Assembly (NCBI RefSeq): GCF_030463535.1
Contig: NC_132901.1
Span: 7,486,740-7,550,739 of the forward strand
DNA: 64,000 bases
From: Salminus brasiliensis
Lineage: Eukaryota; Chordata; Actinopteri; Characiformes; Bryconidae
Reading direction: 5' to 3'
In this document: positions 24,167 through 36,229 of the stretch, one piece after another
How positions within the stretch are numbered: position 1 is the stretch's first letter
How the letters are laid out: every line of letters starts with the position of its first letter
Program-made: the position numbers and the translations under genes
The notes under the pieces: generated by a model
The model's input: only the letters and a program-made list of their open reading frames with translations
Databases searched by the model: none
What the model was told of the DNA's origin: nothing

Positions 24167-25099
24167 TAGTATATATATAGTACAGTCTGTAGTATTACAG
24201 ACTGTAGCTTGTGTGTTGTCACACACTATTAATATTTTTTGACAAAATATATTTGACAACTAGATATTAAAGACAGGAGCAAAAAAAAAAAAAAGAAAAA
24301 AAAAAAAGAAAGAAAAGAAAAAAAATAGTGTGCTTTCAACTGCAATTTGAATTGCTACTTCCTGCTACCAGAACTCTATTACAGCAAAAATGGTTTTAAA
24401 GCAGTTTTGAGTATGTTTTCATTTAACTAGAAACAGGTAGCTAGACAGGTAGCGGTACAACGTAGATCTACAAAAACACTTGATTGACATACCTGTAACA
24501 AAATGACCAGCACTCTCTTAAAGTGTCCACTAGTGTCACCAGTCACATCATCCTCCAGGTTACGGTCATACTCTATAACAAACAATAAACCACTACAACC
24601 ATCAGCAGCAGCAGCAGCAGCTTCTTAAACAGTTCAACTGTCCAGGTAAACTGGAATAAGGGCAGTGCAGTACGTGAAACACTGAATTACAACAACAACA
24701 ACAACAATGACAACAACAACAATGACAACACAAAAAAGTGTTTTTAATTATAATTTTTTTTTATATAATTGTAGCCCTTGGTACCTGTGCATTTTACTTT
24801 AACAAACCTCACAGAAATGACATATGATGATACATTTAAATTTCTGATAATATTGTTATTTTCACCATTATTATTGTTATTTATTGTTATTATCATCCAC
24901 CTCTACCCCTTGAACGCCCTTACCCTGTTTGTAGGTCTTGATGATCTCTCGAATCTCATTTGGAGTTCTAGAGGCCAGGATCTCGATCAAAACTTTCTCA
25001 TCAGTGCCTGCCCCCTAACAACAAGAAATGTTGTCACTCTCTCTTTGTGTTAATATCTTAGATGCAAATGTCATGTTGGTTTAATACAGACAGAAAAAA

Positions 25100-25132
<33 letters not shown>

Positions 25133-28100
25133 ACTTAAGCAGAACACTTTAATTGCTTAAACTGCTTAATTGCTTTAAGCTTTAAAAACACACTTGTGCA
25201 TAAAGCACATTGTGAGTACTTTAAGCATATAGCAGCATTAAGCATATAGCAAGTACCTACCTTAATGGCATTCTTCAGTGAGGTCACATCAAACATTACA
25301 GGTGTAGCCATCAACCCCACAATCAGAGTCTCAAACTTCCCTCCCAGCTCTGACTTCAGATCACTCACCAGGTCCTACAGAAAGAGTGAGTGAGTGAGTG
25401 AGTGAGTGAGAGGCTGAAAGCTTGTGTTGTAGGAGGTACATTGTCTCAGAAATAAATGGAATGAAGTGTGAATGGAAGTTGCATACTTGTATATCATGAA
25501 CTGATTATAAAGGACGCATGGATCTGTTCTGTGCTCTGTCATTTTAGTACCATGTTAAAAGTTAATTTCAAACTCGACTCAAAATATTTACTTTTGGCAA
25601 ATTAGGGTAGATTTAGTTTTTTCTGTGGTTTTATGTAAGTAATGTCAGCTGTGTATTCCTGCCTATAGGGCAGAACAGTGTTTGAGTGGTTTGAGCAGGA
25701 TATCCCATGTTTAGATACATTTTGAAGTTTTTTTTAAGCTAAAATGAATTTTGGTAGCAGTATCACACCAGATAAGATAAAATACTTGCAGTGATAACCA
25801 CATTAGATTCTTGAGATCAGACCCTTACTAGGTGTTGGCAATTCCATCCCAAATATTTTAGATGATAAAGTTGGGAAGGTAGAACATTGTGTATAAAAAT
25901 TTAGAGCCCAAAAAACCCCCATAAATGTACAGGTCTGTAAATCTAACTATGCCCTTTTTCTGACTGACAGGTTTGATGCATTTTTTTTGCAGGAACCTGC
26001 CCTTAACTACTAAACCTAACAATATAGTACTTCACCAGATAGTCTGTTAATATCTGACGAACAGCTGAATTAAGGGAGACTATTTGTAGTGATGACTCTT
26101 TCCTCTTTCTGACCAATATTTGCATAACATAAACAAATTTGCTCAGGCAACACTGCCCAAACTATGGCATCCCTGTTCATGACTGACCTCTTAATAGTGT
26201 GGCCCGGTACACCCAAACACACATCCACAGTAATAATGCATAAAGAGATCACATGATCGTGTATGTGTCTGCACTGAATGTTTGCTGTTGAGCGCTTAAA
26301 GTCCACTGCTGGCATTAGCTTTCTAATACATATGCTTTGGCCAAACAATTCAGAGAAAAAGAGACAGTAAACAGGACATGAACGAACCTTAAGGGATCTA
26401 ACCAACAGTTATCGGGAAAACAACACAACTAGAATTGTTTTTTAAAACTATACAGTTTGCTGACACCTTGGACAGCTCAGCACTCTTGCAAGAGATGGTG
26501 TTTTATCTTCTCAAACACACCTTAAACAGTGTCTTAGCTAACTGTTCATGAGCTACACCAGTATTCATGAGAGCAGCAGAAAAGCTAATCCTGGAAGTGC
26601 TTAGCCTTTAAGTGATAATATTACCTTGCCATGAAGAGTCTTGTAGGCAGCCTTGATCTGTTGGCGCTGAGCGTTGCTGCGGGCAGTCAATAACTGCAGA
26701 ATAGCTGCCTCATCGGTGCCTGAGCAGACAGGAAAATAAGAGTTAATGCACTCTTTGTACTGAAGCGGCAAGACAAATAACAAGAGCAACCAAATCCTGT
26801 ACTGACTGTCAGTGCCCTCAGCACTACAATCACCATCACTTGATGAATGCTTACCCATTAATTCAGTTAATGAATTAGTAAAAGTTAAGACATATTTACT
26901 TAACAAAAAAACATTTTTGGGTTAATTTAATCTGTTTTAATTCAGTCAGGTAATCCAGCGGATAGCCTTTAATTTCATATCCATGAATGGCAGCTTAGAA
27001 AACAGAACATTATTAATGTAATTTTTGTGATAAGCTCTGCTGACCTGATTTCTCAATCTTATGTTGATTGGTTCAGAGCTACTCAGGAGAAAATCCTTTA
27101 AATGTCAAAATTTAAATGTGCAATGACTAACCCAGTCCTTTCATGGCCTTAAAAAGAACCTCTGCATCATGATTGGCGTTGAATCCACTCTGGGGCTTCA
27201 CAGTTCCTCTTTCGGCCTGAGAGAGATAAAAAAAAAGTTCAGTTAATTCCTCTTCCACCCTTCTATTTATGAAATTTTATTTTTGACCATTTAAGAGTTT
27301 TCTGACTCTAGCACATCTATTTCATCTCATGAAAATATATGACAAGGTGCGAAGCAGGGTCCAACAGCTAGAAATTGGTCATTATTAGTGCTACACTGAT
27401 GATAATAATTAATAGATGTCAGGGTGGGTTTAGGATCAGTATCCTACTATAGAATACATATACTTATTATTTCCAGCTTTTTAGTTTAAGAAAAGTATGA
27501 TGTTTGCTTCCATTCTTCCTTTTATCAGTGAAATGTTCTCTGTGCAACACAACCTCAAAGCCTGAGCAGTCCAACCCAGTGCTTGACAGTGATGAAATTC
27601 AGCTCCTTTTTCCCCCTTCACACTCTACTATGAAAATCATTTTAATGCAGGGGTCACTGCATAGTAACAGTGCACCACCACTTCAGAGCCTGTTCAATCT
27701 TCCTGGAGGTCTTTTGCAGTCATACAGGGGTTCCAATTTGCTTTTCAAGCAATCCTACAAACAAGTTTTCTCACATACCCACACAACCTGACCTCCACCA
27801 TTCCTGTTAACTTCCTCTCCTTATTTACATCATGAACTGAAAAAACAGCTACCTGAAAAAGCATTGCTTTTTTACTTATTTCTTAGCTTTCTCCTACTTA
27901 AAACGCCTTCCAATTTTCTAATGATATATTCTAATGCAAGGAAACAAACCAAATGAATATTTATTTTTGTATTATGCATCTGCGATTGATGTAATTCTAA
28001 ACTAAATCTAACCGTTTCAACAAACCTGATGCACAGCTACTGGTATCAGGGCCAAGTTTCCTGTATATGTTGGACCCTTGTGCAATTAAAGTCTTTATCA

Positions 28101-29481
28101 GCATGGATAAAACCACTGAACCCACAACTAAGATTGTTTAACTCAGAATGTACCACAACCTCACTGTAATGTATCCTACTACAGTTATTCCTAATGCATC
28201 AGTTTTCCTACTGCCTTGCAGCTGTGCAAAAAGCCTGCTTAATGTTTTGCACTGCCTGTTCCTTTAAGAAGTAAAGCACGTCAGCCTTAACCAGAAAGTT
28301 TCCACACAGAAATTTGCAGTGGGAGAGAGCGAGTAGAGAGGAAGTGGGTGTAGAATGTTGACAAAGAAAGAGGTGAAGTGGGCGTAAAAAGAAGACAAAG
28401 CCCAATCCTGAAATTAGATCTCATGCAATATGAGGCAACAGAGCTGCCCAAAAAGTTAAAAACATGATCTAAATTCACTGCTTACAACAATGTGATTTAA
28501 GAAGCATAGATTGTGAGATCTAAATTATTCAACATACAGACATACACACTCCATCTGTGCTGTGTGCATTCAAGACACATAGGTAATCATTTTACAAACA
28601 CTAAGCATACTTTAATTAATTCAAATTACAATTTAGGTTTGGTTTATCTGGTTTTGCAATCTAAGAATTTATTCATTTATTGCAAACTTGACTTACAGTC
28701 AGATACACAGATATACACACATATTTAGTCCTGTAATGTAACCTCAGCCAAAATTATTACAGTGCAGAAATGTCCAGACATTTCATGCAAATAACAAATT
28801 AACCATGACTTGTTTGTTGCTTATAATTTCTGTGAATTTCTACATCGCCTTAATACAAATATATGATTTGCCCTGTTTCCTTTAGGACTCATAATATTTC
28901 TGTGTTATGTAGGCTTTTTTTTTACTGAACATAAGCGTACTTTGCAAGAATTCAGGAAGGAAATTAAGTTGTGCCACTTTCTTACATGTCCCTCCATTGC
29001 ATTTTCAAGTGTCACTGCTGAATTTAAAAAGTGACCTCCTTGAAGCAAAGCATAAAGCAAGTGGGGTATATGTGCTCAGACTGATCAAAAATGGAAAAGG
29101 TTTCTGTTTAAGGACTTCAACTCTTATTTCCAACTAAAACTCAAGTTCCTGCTGAGTGGCTGTTCCCCACTCATTAGCTCCAATTGCCCCAATTGCACCA
29201 TTCCCCATAAAACAATTTTAGATATACTGTCATGGCGTGTTAGTGTGTGTTGTGCTGGTATATAAGGTGCATTATTATTTACACCTGTATTTGGTGCATT
29301 TAAATCACCATGGGTGAGGTCATGGTGTATAGAAACATATAGCTTACAATTCCAGTAAGAGAAGTACATAATTAGCACATGTACACATGGAAACGTGCAC
29401 ACACCAAGTTCCCACCTGTTTGGATTAGCCTCTTGCGTGACAACCAAGGTGACATTATACCTTTCACAACAGATACTCATT

Positions 29482-29579
<98 letters not shown>

Positions 29580-32500
29580 AACAAACCCTCTGCTACCTGA
29601 TGGTCACTGTTCAGTATCTTCTGCTACAATATATCATATATATATTTTGTTCACTGTGCTAAGTATGAAAAGGTTTACAGTGTTTATTTCTCTTGGAAAA
29701 GTGAAGTTTTAAGGTGCAAAATTGAACTGAAAGGCTGTTTTGTACCCTTGAGGATACACTTTCATGGCTTGCATCTGACCAAAAAAAAAACATTAGTAAA
29801 ACCCTGTAATGTACCTTTTTCTGACAAACTGAAACTAAAGGTGGCTTTTATCAGTTTTACCAGAGGGGTCTCCTTAGGCATGGGTGTGGCAAGACTTAGC
29901 AAGAAACAGCAATTAAAACAAACAGTAATGTCTGGTTTCTGCTGGGTAATAGGTGAAGGAATCCAGTAGTTTAAAATCAATCTGAATTGGTATATGCTAG
30001 GGTTGAACAAAGCTAGCAAAATACAGCATTACTTGTGATGAATTGTTTTTAATACTTGAAAGGAAAGTGATAAAAGCAAATTTCTATCTAGATAAACATT
30101 TTGAAAATGGAGCCATTCTTCACTTTTGCAATGCAAAAGCTATGGAACTGGTGAAGGTTTGATGGCCTGAGTAGAAACTTGCCTATATTCTTGTAACTAA
30201 AATGAGTGTGAATGCAGTAACTCATCACAGCTCAGAGCACACAACTGTTCATGCATTGTGAAGTCCTGTTACAGGGACTAAGTGTAATTAAACAGACATG
30301 CATTTTTTGGAATTAGTGGGTGTTATTTCTCATGCCAGACAAGAAATTCTAATAAGATTATGGTGTTTTGGAGGACTAAACATTGTGTGTGAAGGACTGT
30401 GTATTGTCAGGGTCTAAATGGATGTCTTGGCCACAGTATTATGTATGGGGGGATGAGTCAGGGCTGGATCCTGCTTGTGGCTATCAACGAGTGTGCAATC
30501 CAAAACCTCTGTTCAAACAACAGTGTGTCTGTAAGAGCAAAACATTACGGCCTGATTTGAAATCATGTGTTGCAGATTCAATCTAAAAGATATGCACAAG
30601 GTTTCTGGCCAAAGGCCTGGAGTATGTTTGATGAGAGGGACTGCAAACTAGTTTTAGTAACACAACCATGTATTTTTTTTACATTTTAATTTAAGAGAAA
30701 TGGAAAGAAAAATGTTTAAATAACTTAATATCAATGCAATCTGTTTTCTTGTAATTCTTGTAAAGATGATCTATCAAGTTCTTTTCAATTTTCCCCCTTT
30801 TTAAACTTTTTTTCTTTAGCCCATTCATTCCTCACAACTTGCATAATGCCCAGAGAAAAGCATTGCCAATTTATTGGGATGCATAATGGGATAGAATATA
30901 TTTACACAGTGGCATGGTTTGCACACCTTAAAACCCTCAAAATCAAAATTCAAAAAGGCATATGGTTGAGAGAATATATTTCATTTATATTCTAAGCAAG
31001 CTTTTTTTATTGCCATCTTTTACAGTTTTAAAATAACACAAATAAAATACAAAAGAAAAAAGAAAAAAGAAATGGGCTATGGGTATCCTGCTTGGTCAGT
31101 AGCTAGTAACACAGCCTTAGGCAAGTATCACAGCTTATAAACACAGACATCACAGCTTATAAACACATAGGGGGACATAGGCTGTAAACAAATGCAGCAC
31201 TGTCCCATGGTTCCTTCTGACTAAAAACAAAATTCTACACTTGGGCCTTAACAATATATGCAGCCTAAAAAAAACCCCAAAAAAAACAGAATGCTGCAGC
31301 CTCCACCTCAGGTTTGAGTGACAGATGGTTGTGGTATGGAGGGGCACAAGTACTAACACAAGTACAAGCATGATAGTGTTGTGGGGAGCCTCATGCCTCA
31401 GACAGTGCAAAAATGCAGATTGTCACTTTTGCAAAAGGTCAGACCACACTGCATGTGTGTGCAAGCAGAATATTGGACAAAGGCAAGTTAACTTGGAGGT
31501 TAGGATCAAGTAAAGTGATGAATATTCAGACTACCTCCTGGCCTTAAAAATAATGACTACCTAGTTCACAGATGACCACCCTAGTGTTAAACAATTGTTC
31601 AGTGCAATTTAAAGTTAATACTTACTATTTTCTATAGACCATTTCCCATGACCTTCATGGAGTTGTTCCTGCTTAGTAGTTCATTGTTAGACAGTTCGTA
31701 CCTGACAATGCATGCTGTTCCCAGTCACTTTCAGTAGAACAGTTTCCATGGTTCTATATAATAAACCCAATATTTTCCACCTGTTCTTCATGCAAAAGGC
31801 TTTTAGTTCTGAGAGATTCTTAAGCCATCTTACATGTGCTGCTTTTCTGAGGTCTGATTCGAAGATGTTTGGGTCAGCGGACTGTAAGGGCCACGGAAAA
31901 CCTTAAGCTTTGTAGCTTTAGAGGTGTGTTTAGCATCATTATCCTATGTTATAAAAGCCATCAATTTATCTCCAAACATACACTGAAGCCAAAAAGGTCT
32001 ATTTTAACTTCATAAGCCCACAAGGCCTGTTTCCAAAATGCATGAGACTTGTTTTGAGGTTCCTTTGAAAGCGTGTTTAAAATGTTGAAAACAATGTATT
32101 ATCTTTAACTTTATATCTTTTGAAGATCAGTCATTTTCCACTCACTTAACTATTCACAGGAACATACATTTTGACCAGGGATGTTCAAGATTTTGCATGC
32201 CACAGTAAGCATATTATATACACAGATTTAAAACCTTCCAGTCACATTACCAATAAATACACACATTGTATTCACTGGTACACAGCGCACGCTGGGTGCT
32301 GTCCTCAGTATAAACTAACTAATCCACCTGGCTTTATTGTCTAAAACAAACACACACACACACACACGGTCTGCAGCTTTAGAAATTTGCCACATCACAT
32401 CTTTCTCACTCTTTCACTTTAGCTGAAACGTTTCTTTTAACAATATCCTAACACTTACAAAAACATATGATCATGAGTTGTCTCATCAAACTACATTTTT

Positions 32501-33306
32501 CAGTAAGAAAGAAATGCTCATGTTTGTAGAGGGGATTTGCAGGACGTGTGATCTATCTGAATAAATGGATGTGTGTTTATCAGCGTTTGAACAAACATTT
32601 GTTTACACAATCCATTGCTTCATTGCCGGCTCTGCAAACATGGGACCCCACCCATGTAATCGTGGCAGCTCGGGGACAACCATGACTGAGTTGTCTATAT
32701 ACTTAAACAGATGGATGTAATATTGAGACAGAGAGAGGGGAAAAAAAGAGAGCAGAGACCCACCCTTTGAGGAACTCTGCCCACACCTATGACTCATGCT
32801 CACGTTCTAGCAAAGGGGAAAAAAAGAAGAAGGGAGGGGGGGGCCTTCTCTACATTTTGGCTCCTTTTCAAGAGAAACCATCCACCGCCCTTGACCACAA
32901 TAAAAGTTTTTAAAATGTTAAACAAAAATGTTTTTTGCAGAATAAACCTTGGAAGAGCAATTTCTGATGTGCTTCAGACTCCCTAACAGGGTGTTACTGT
33001 GATTTGAATAAAAAAAAAAATAGTTTAGTCTAAAATCTTAATCCCACCTCTTTAGGGAATGGATCAGCAAGCTGCATTATGTAACACCAGCAGTGAGTTA
33101 CCTAAGACTAAAGAAATGTTGCTACCTCTGTAAGCAATCATACTCGTTTGAAGGTCCTTTATATTTTTAATGTCATTATCTGGTGAAGTGGAACTAACAA
33201 ATGCTATACCATCCCATGTATGCAGGTTGGCCCATAGAAGTTAGAATGCACTTTAGCACAGGACTACAGCACTATTTCTAAAAGACTCAAACAGCTCACT
33301 TACCAT
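21661..33306 (-). CDS. anxa5: annexin A5-like gene, copy C (complete, 317 aa)
   Basis: Twelve coding exons: 33306-33304 (ATG only), 27216-27132, 26719-26625, 25374-25261, 25014-24924, 24572-24493, 23924-23874, 23779-23686, 23286-23191, 23100-23042, 21973-21851, 21723-21661 (stop TAA). All splice borders are GT/AG, and exon lengths and phases match copy B exactly. The four annexin loops read KGLGT, KGAGT, KKFGT and KGAGT, closer to the usual annexin A5 pattern than copy B. The protein begins [12 protein letters not shown] and ends [10 protein letters not shown]. About 38 of 317 residues differ from copy B, most in the N-terminal exon and exon 9. Expected role: calcium-dependent phosphatidylserine binding at membranes. 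The larger span (11.6 kb) comes from a 6.1-kb intron 1 filled with transposon relics and microsatellites. No disabling change is visible. Confidence 0.95.
24137..24324. repeat. (TA)n run and A-rich tract, intron 6 of copy C
   Basis: A TA dinucleotide run at about 24137-24175 and a long A/G-interrupted A tract at about 24280-24325. Simple sequence only. Confidence 0.8.
25102..25131. repeat. (GT)n microsatellite
   Basis: About 15 uninterrupted GT units in the intron between copy C exons 4 and 5. A (GAGT)n run also lies at about 25386-25410, beside exon 4. Confidence 0.9.
27420..27900 (-). mobile_element. Tc1-like transposon relic, intron 1 of copy C
   Basis: Plus-strand phrases such as GGTTTAGGATCAGTATCCTA, CACTTCAGAGCCTG, TCTTCCTGGAGGTCTTTTGC and GACCTCCACCATTCCTGTTA are the reverse complement of a common fish Tc1 transposase gene. 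No long open frame survives. Confidence 0.65.
29484..29583. repeat. compound (AC)n(ACT)n microsatellite
   Basis: About 30 AC units (29484-29544) are followed after three bases by about 11 ACT units (29548-29580), in intron 1 of annexin copy C. Confidence 0.95.
31700..32080 (-). mobile_element. Tc1-like transposon relic, intron 1 of copy C
   Basis: GTTTAGCATCATTATCCTAT, AAAAGGTCTATTTTAACTTC and TGTTTCCAAAATGCATGAGA are reverse-strand Tc1 transposase consensus phrases. It is the same family as 16400-16740 and 27420-27900 and is heavily degraded; the left boundary is uncertain. Confidence 0.6.
32498..32690. promoter_or_regulatory. second intron 1 block shared by copies B and C (copy C version)
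   Basis: Counterpart of 17222-17400: shared CATGTTTGTAGAGGGGATTTG-like, ACACAATCCATT and ACCCCACCCATG phrases in the same order. A regulatory role is only inferred. Confidence 0.4.
32728..33093. promoter_or_regulatory. intron 1 block shared by the three annexin copies (copy C version), with AP-1 site
   Basis: Counterpart of 18220-18429 and 2505-2774: CCTTTGAGGAACTCTGCCCA, CACGTTCTAGCAAA, AGAGAAACCATCCACC, TTGCAGAATAAACC and TAGTCTAAAATCTTAATCCC. It carries TGACTCA (32790-32796), an AP-1 consensus. Confidence 0.55.
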
Positions 33307-33800
33307 CGTAACTTCTGAATGATGAACTCTTCGGCAAAGCTAAAGCTGCGAATAGATTAAACATGAGGTTTAAGATTTGCTGATACTCAAACATACATAG
33401 CTACAATGATAAAGGCTGGGTCTGAAGTCGGGTTAAATCTAAAGACAATTAGCTATATTCTCGTAACTAATATAGCTAGCTCTTCCTTTTTCAAAAAAAA
33501 ATAACAAAATATTCCAGCGTTTCTCACGCAGGTAAGGACATACCTGCAGACTGATTTCGCAAGAAATAAAGGGAACGTGAACCTTACTAAATAAAATATA
33601 AAAAGTTGAAAGTGACTTACTAAAAAGCACAGCGACTGCAGCAGAACCACAAAAAGAGAGAGAGAGAGAGAGGTGGAATGAGGAAAACAGTACGAATGAA
33701 GTCGGTGGAGGAGGAGTAGACTTCTAAAAGCAGTTGCGTTACCAAGTGCCGCGCCCTAGTAACGCCCACGGCCGATAGTGTTTATGGGTAGTGTAGTTTT
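33304..33800 (-). promoter_or_regulatory. anxa5: 5'UTR exons and promoter region of copy C
   Basis: The start-codon exon appears to be 33345-33304 (acceptor TTCGCAG). A non-coding first exon ends at 33621, just before donor GTAAGTCAC, so the 5'UTR intron is about 275 bases. The first exon contains a short AG run (about 33654-33672). Upstream, the GC-rich stretch 33740-33775 contains GGGCGTTA and GGGCGCGGC. The transcription start is not determined. Confidence 0.6.
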
Positions 33801-33889
33801 TTCCCCGCTAGAACCTCTTAGGCACTTTGCTTTTGTCTTTCTAGTTGATAATCAAATCTTTAAGCTAACCTCCCTGGAAATCACTCATA

Positions 33890-34026
33890 AGCATTGGACT
33901 CAATGGACCAGCTCAGTCTACATTTTTGTAACTGAGTGTCTTGCTATCCCTTTCTGCTGTGACACTGAGAATTTCCCCACTGCGGGACTAATAAAGGATT
34001 ATCTTATCTTATCTTATCTTATCTTA
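33890..34026 (+). mobile_element. LINE 3' tail fragment with (TTATC)n end
   Basis: GAATTTCCCCACTGCGGGAC and TAATAAAGGATTATC, followed by repeated TTATC units to 34026, match the 3' end of a fish non-LTR element. Only the tail is present. Confidence 0.6.
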
Positions 34027-34244
34027 GTACAAGCACTGTTCATAAATTATGCTTCTGCATTCAGTATATTACAGTCTGACACTGTGCTCCTTAAAATGCA
34101 TCAGTTGGAAATTTACCCACAGGAAAAAGCTGGTAATGGTCAATAACAATTACTCGATTTTTGGTCTACACTTCAAACTTGATTTGCATACTAACTTTAA
34201 TCCCATTATTAAAGATTTAATCATTTATTTATTTTTTATCCCAA

Positions 34245-34475
34245 GCTTCATAATCTTCCTAGTATCACATGCAGCTAGTGCAATGCCAATTTCTTAATAC
34301 AATTGACAAACGTGTTTAAGCCTGTATGGATGATCAGGTCTTTCCGGTTCTGTTCCTGAAGAGCTCAATCTGTTGGGTTTACTTTCAATTGCAGTTTTTT
34401 GATGAAACTTGTTAAGCTAGTCTTCAGGGGCTTTAGGGACGTATTACACCTGTTTCTGTTAGATTAGGACTGATC
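34245..34475. promoter_or_regulatory. far-upstream block shared by the three annexin copies (copy C version)
   Basis: GATGATCAGGTCTTTCCGGT, CAATTGCAG, AACTTGTTAAGCTAGTC and CGTATTACACCTGTTTC align with 4090-4270 and 19050-19290. It lies about 1 kb upstream of the copy C start codon. Confidence 0.5.
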
Positions 34476-34777
34476 AGTCATTCCAAGCAGTTTAAAGTAA
34501 AATACATCATTCTAGAGAAACTTGCAGAGTTAGAATTGTTCACAGTAGTGGTGAATGGAATTTCCTCATAGAAAGTCACTACACGACATGGTTATGAATA
34601 TGCTCCCTGATGCTTGAGACACTGATTTACCATAGTTTTACGAAGGCTTTGGGTCATAAACAAACTTTTAAAAATCTGTTCATGGCAGAAAGATACATGC
34701 ACAATGTTCTGAGGCAAAACAATATGCATAAAGTTATTTATTTGACAGATTTACCATATATTTACTATATTACATCA

Positions 34778-34858
<81 letters not shown>
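34778..34858. repeat. (CA)n(TA)n compound microsatellite
   Basis: CA run at about 34778-34821, then TA run to 34858. The TA run resumes at 36193 on the far side of the Tc1-like insertion, so the transposon sits inside the microsatellite. Confidence 0.95.
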
Positions 34859-34861
<3 letters not shown>

Positions 34862-36189
34862 TGGGGAAAAAAGTATTTAGTCAGTCACCAATTGTGCCAA
34901 ATGAGAAAAAAAAAATCTGAAAATCACATTGTCTGATTTTTAAAGAATTTATTTGCAAATTATGGTCAAACGTTTTCTGTAAGTCTTCACAAGGTTAGCA
35001 CACACTGTTGTTGGTATGTTGGCCCATTCCTCCATGCAGATCTCCCCTAGAGCAGTGATGTTCTGGGGCTCTCGGCAGGCAACACAGACTGGGATCTGGA
35101 GACTGGCTAGACCACTCCAGGACCTTGAAATGGTTTTTACGAAGCCACTCCTTTGTTGCCCTGGCAGTGTGCTTGGGATCATTGTCATGCTGAAAGACCC
35201 AGCCACGTTTCATCTTCAATGCCCTTGCTGATGGAAGGAGGTTTGCACTCAAAATCTCACAATACATGGCCCCATTCACTCTTTCATGTACACGGACCAG
35301 TCGTTCTAGTCCCTTTGCAGAGTAACAGCCCCAAAGCATGATGTTGCTTCACAGTTGGTATGGTGTTCTTTGGATGCAACTCAGCATTCACTCTCCTCCA
35401 AACAGTTCTACTTTGGTTTCATCTGACCATAAGACATTCTCCCAATACTCTTCCGGAACATCCAAATGCTCTCTAGCAAACTTCAGACGTGCCCGGATAT
35501 GTACTGGCTTAAGAAGGGGAACACGTCTGGCACTGCAAGATCTGAGTCCCTGGCGGCGTAGTGTGTTACTGACGGTAGCCTTTGTAACGTTGGTCCCAGC
35601 TTTCTGCAGGTCATTCACTAGGTCCCCCCGTGTGGTTCTGGGATTTTTGCTCACCGTTCTTGTGATCATTTTGACCCCATGGGCTGAGATCTTGCGTGGA
35701 GCCCCTGATCGAGGGAGATTAGCAGTGGTCTTGTAGGTCTCCCATTTTCTGATTATTGCTCCCACAGTAGATTTCTTCACACCAAGCTGCTTGCCTATTG
35801 CAGATTCAGTCTTCCCAGCCTGGTACAGGTACACAATTTTGTTTCTGGTGTCCTTCGACAGCTCTGGTCTTCACCATAGTGGAGTTTAACGAGTTCAAAC
35901 AGGTGCCATTAATACAGGTAATGAGTGGAGGACCGAGAAGCCTCTTAAAGAAGTTACAGGTCTGTGACAGCCAGAAATCTTGCTTGTTTGTAGGTGACCA
36001 AATATGTATTTTCCACCATTATTTACAAATAAATTCTTTACAAATCAGACAATGTGATTTTCAGAATTTTTTTTCTCATTTTGTCTCTCATAGTTGAGGT
36101 CTACCTATGATGTCAACATCAGGCCTCTCTCATTTTTTTAAGTGGGAGAACTTGCACAATTGGTGACTGACAAAATACTTTTTTCCCCA

Positions 36190-36192
<3 letters not shown>
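34859..36192 (-). mobile_element. Tc1-like transposon with both ends, inactivated
   Basis: A 1334-bp element between TA dinucleotides. The ends are inverted repeats: CAGTGGGGAAAAAAGTATTT on the left and its reverse complement on the right, matching for about 39 bases. The minus strand encodes a Tc1 transposase. An N-terminal part with paired-like helix-turn-helix and the [10 protein letters not shown] catalytic motif is open at 35834-35388. A stop (TGA at 35390-35388) and an apparent deletion or frameshift follow, then a second open part (35339-34995) with IMLWG-like and [10 protein letters not shown] motifs, and a third frame at the C-terminus. The stop and frame changes mean no functional transposase is expected, although intact ends could in principle be recognised in trans. 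Confidence 0.92.
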
Positions 36193-36228
<36 letters not shown>

Positions 36229-36229
36229 A

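Noticed and set aside
9667..33306. One long annexin A6-like eight-repeat gene instead of separate genes
   Set aside because: Copies B and C each have their own start codon, four repeats, stop codon, 3'UTR and promoter block, so they are separate annexin A5 genes.
35388..35834. Functional Tc1 transposase
   Set aside because: The N-terminal part is open, but a stop codon, a missing segment and frame changes interrupt the catalytic domain.
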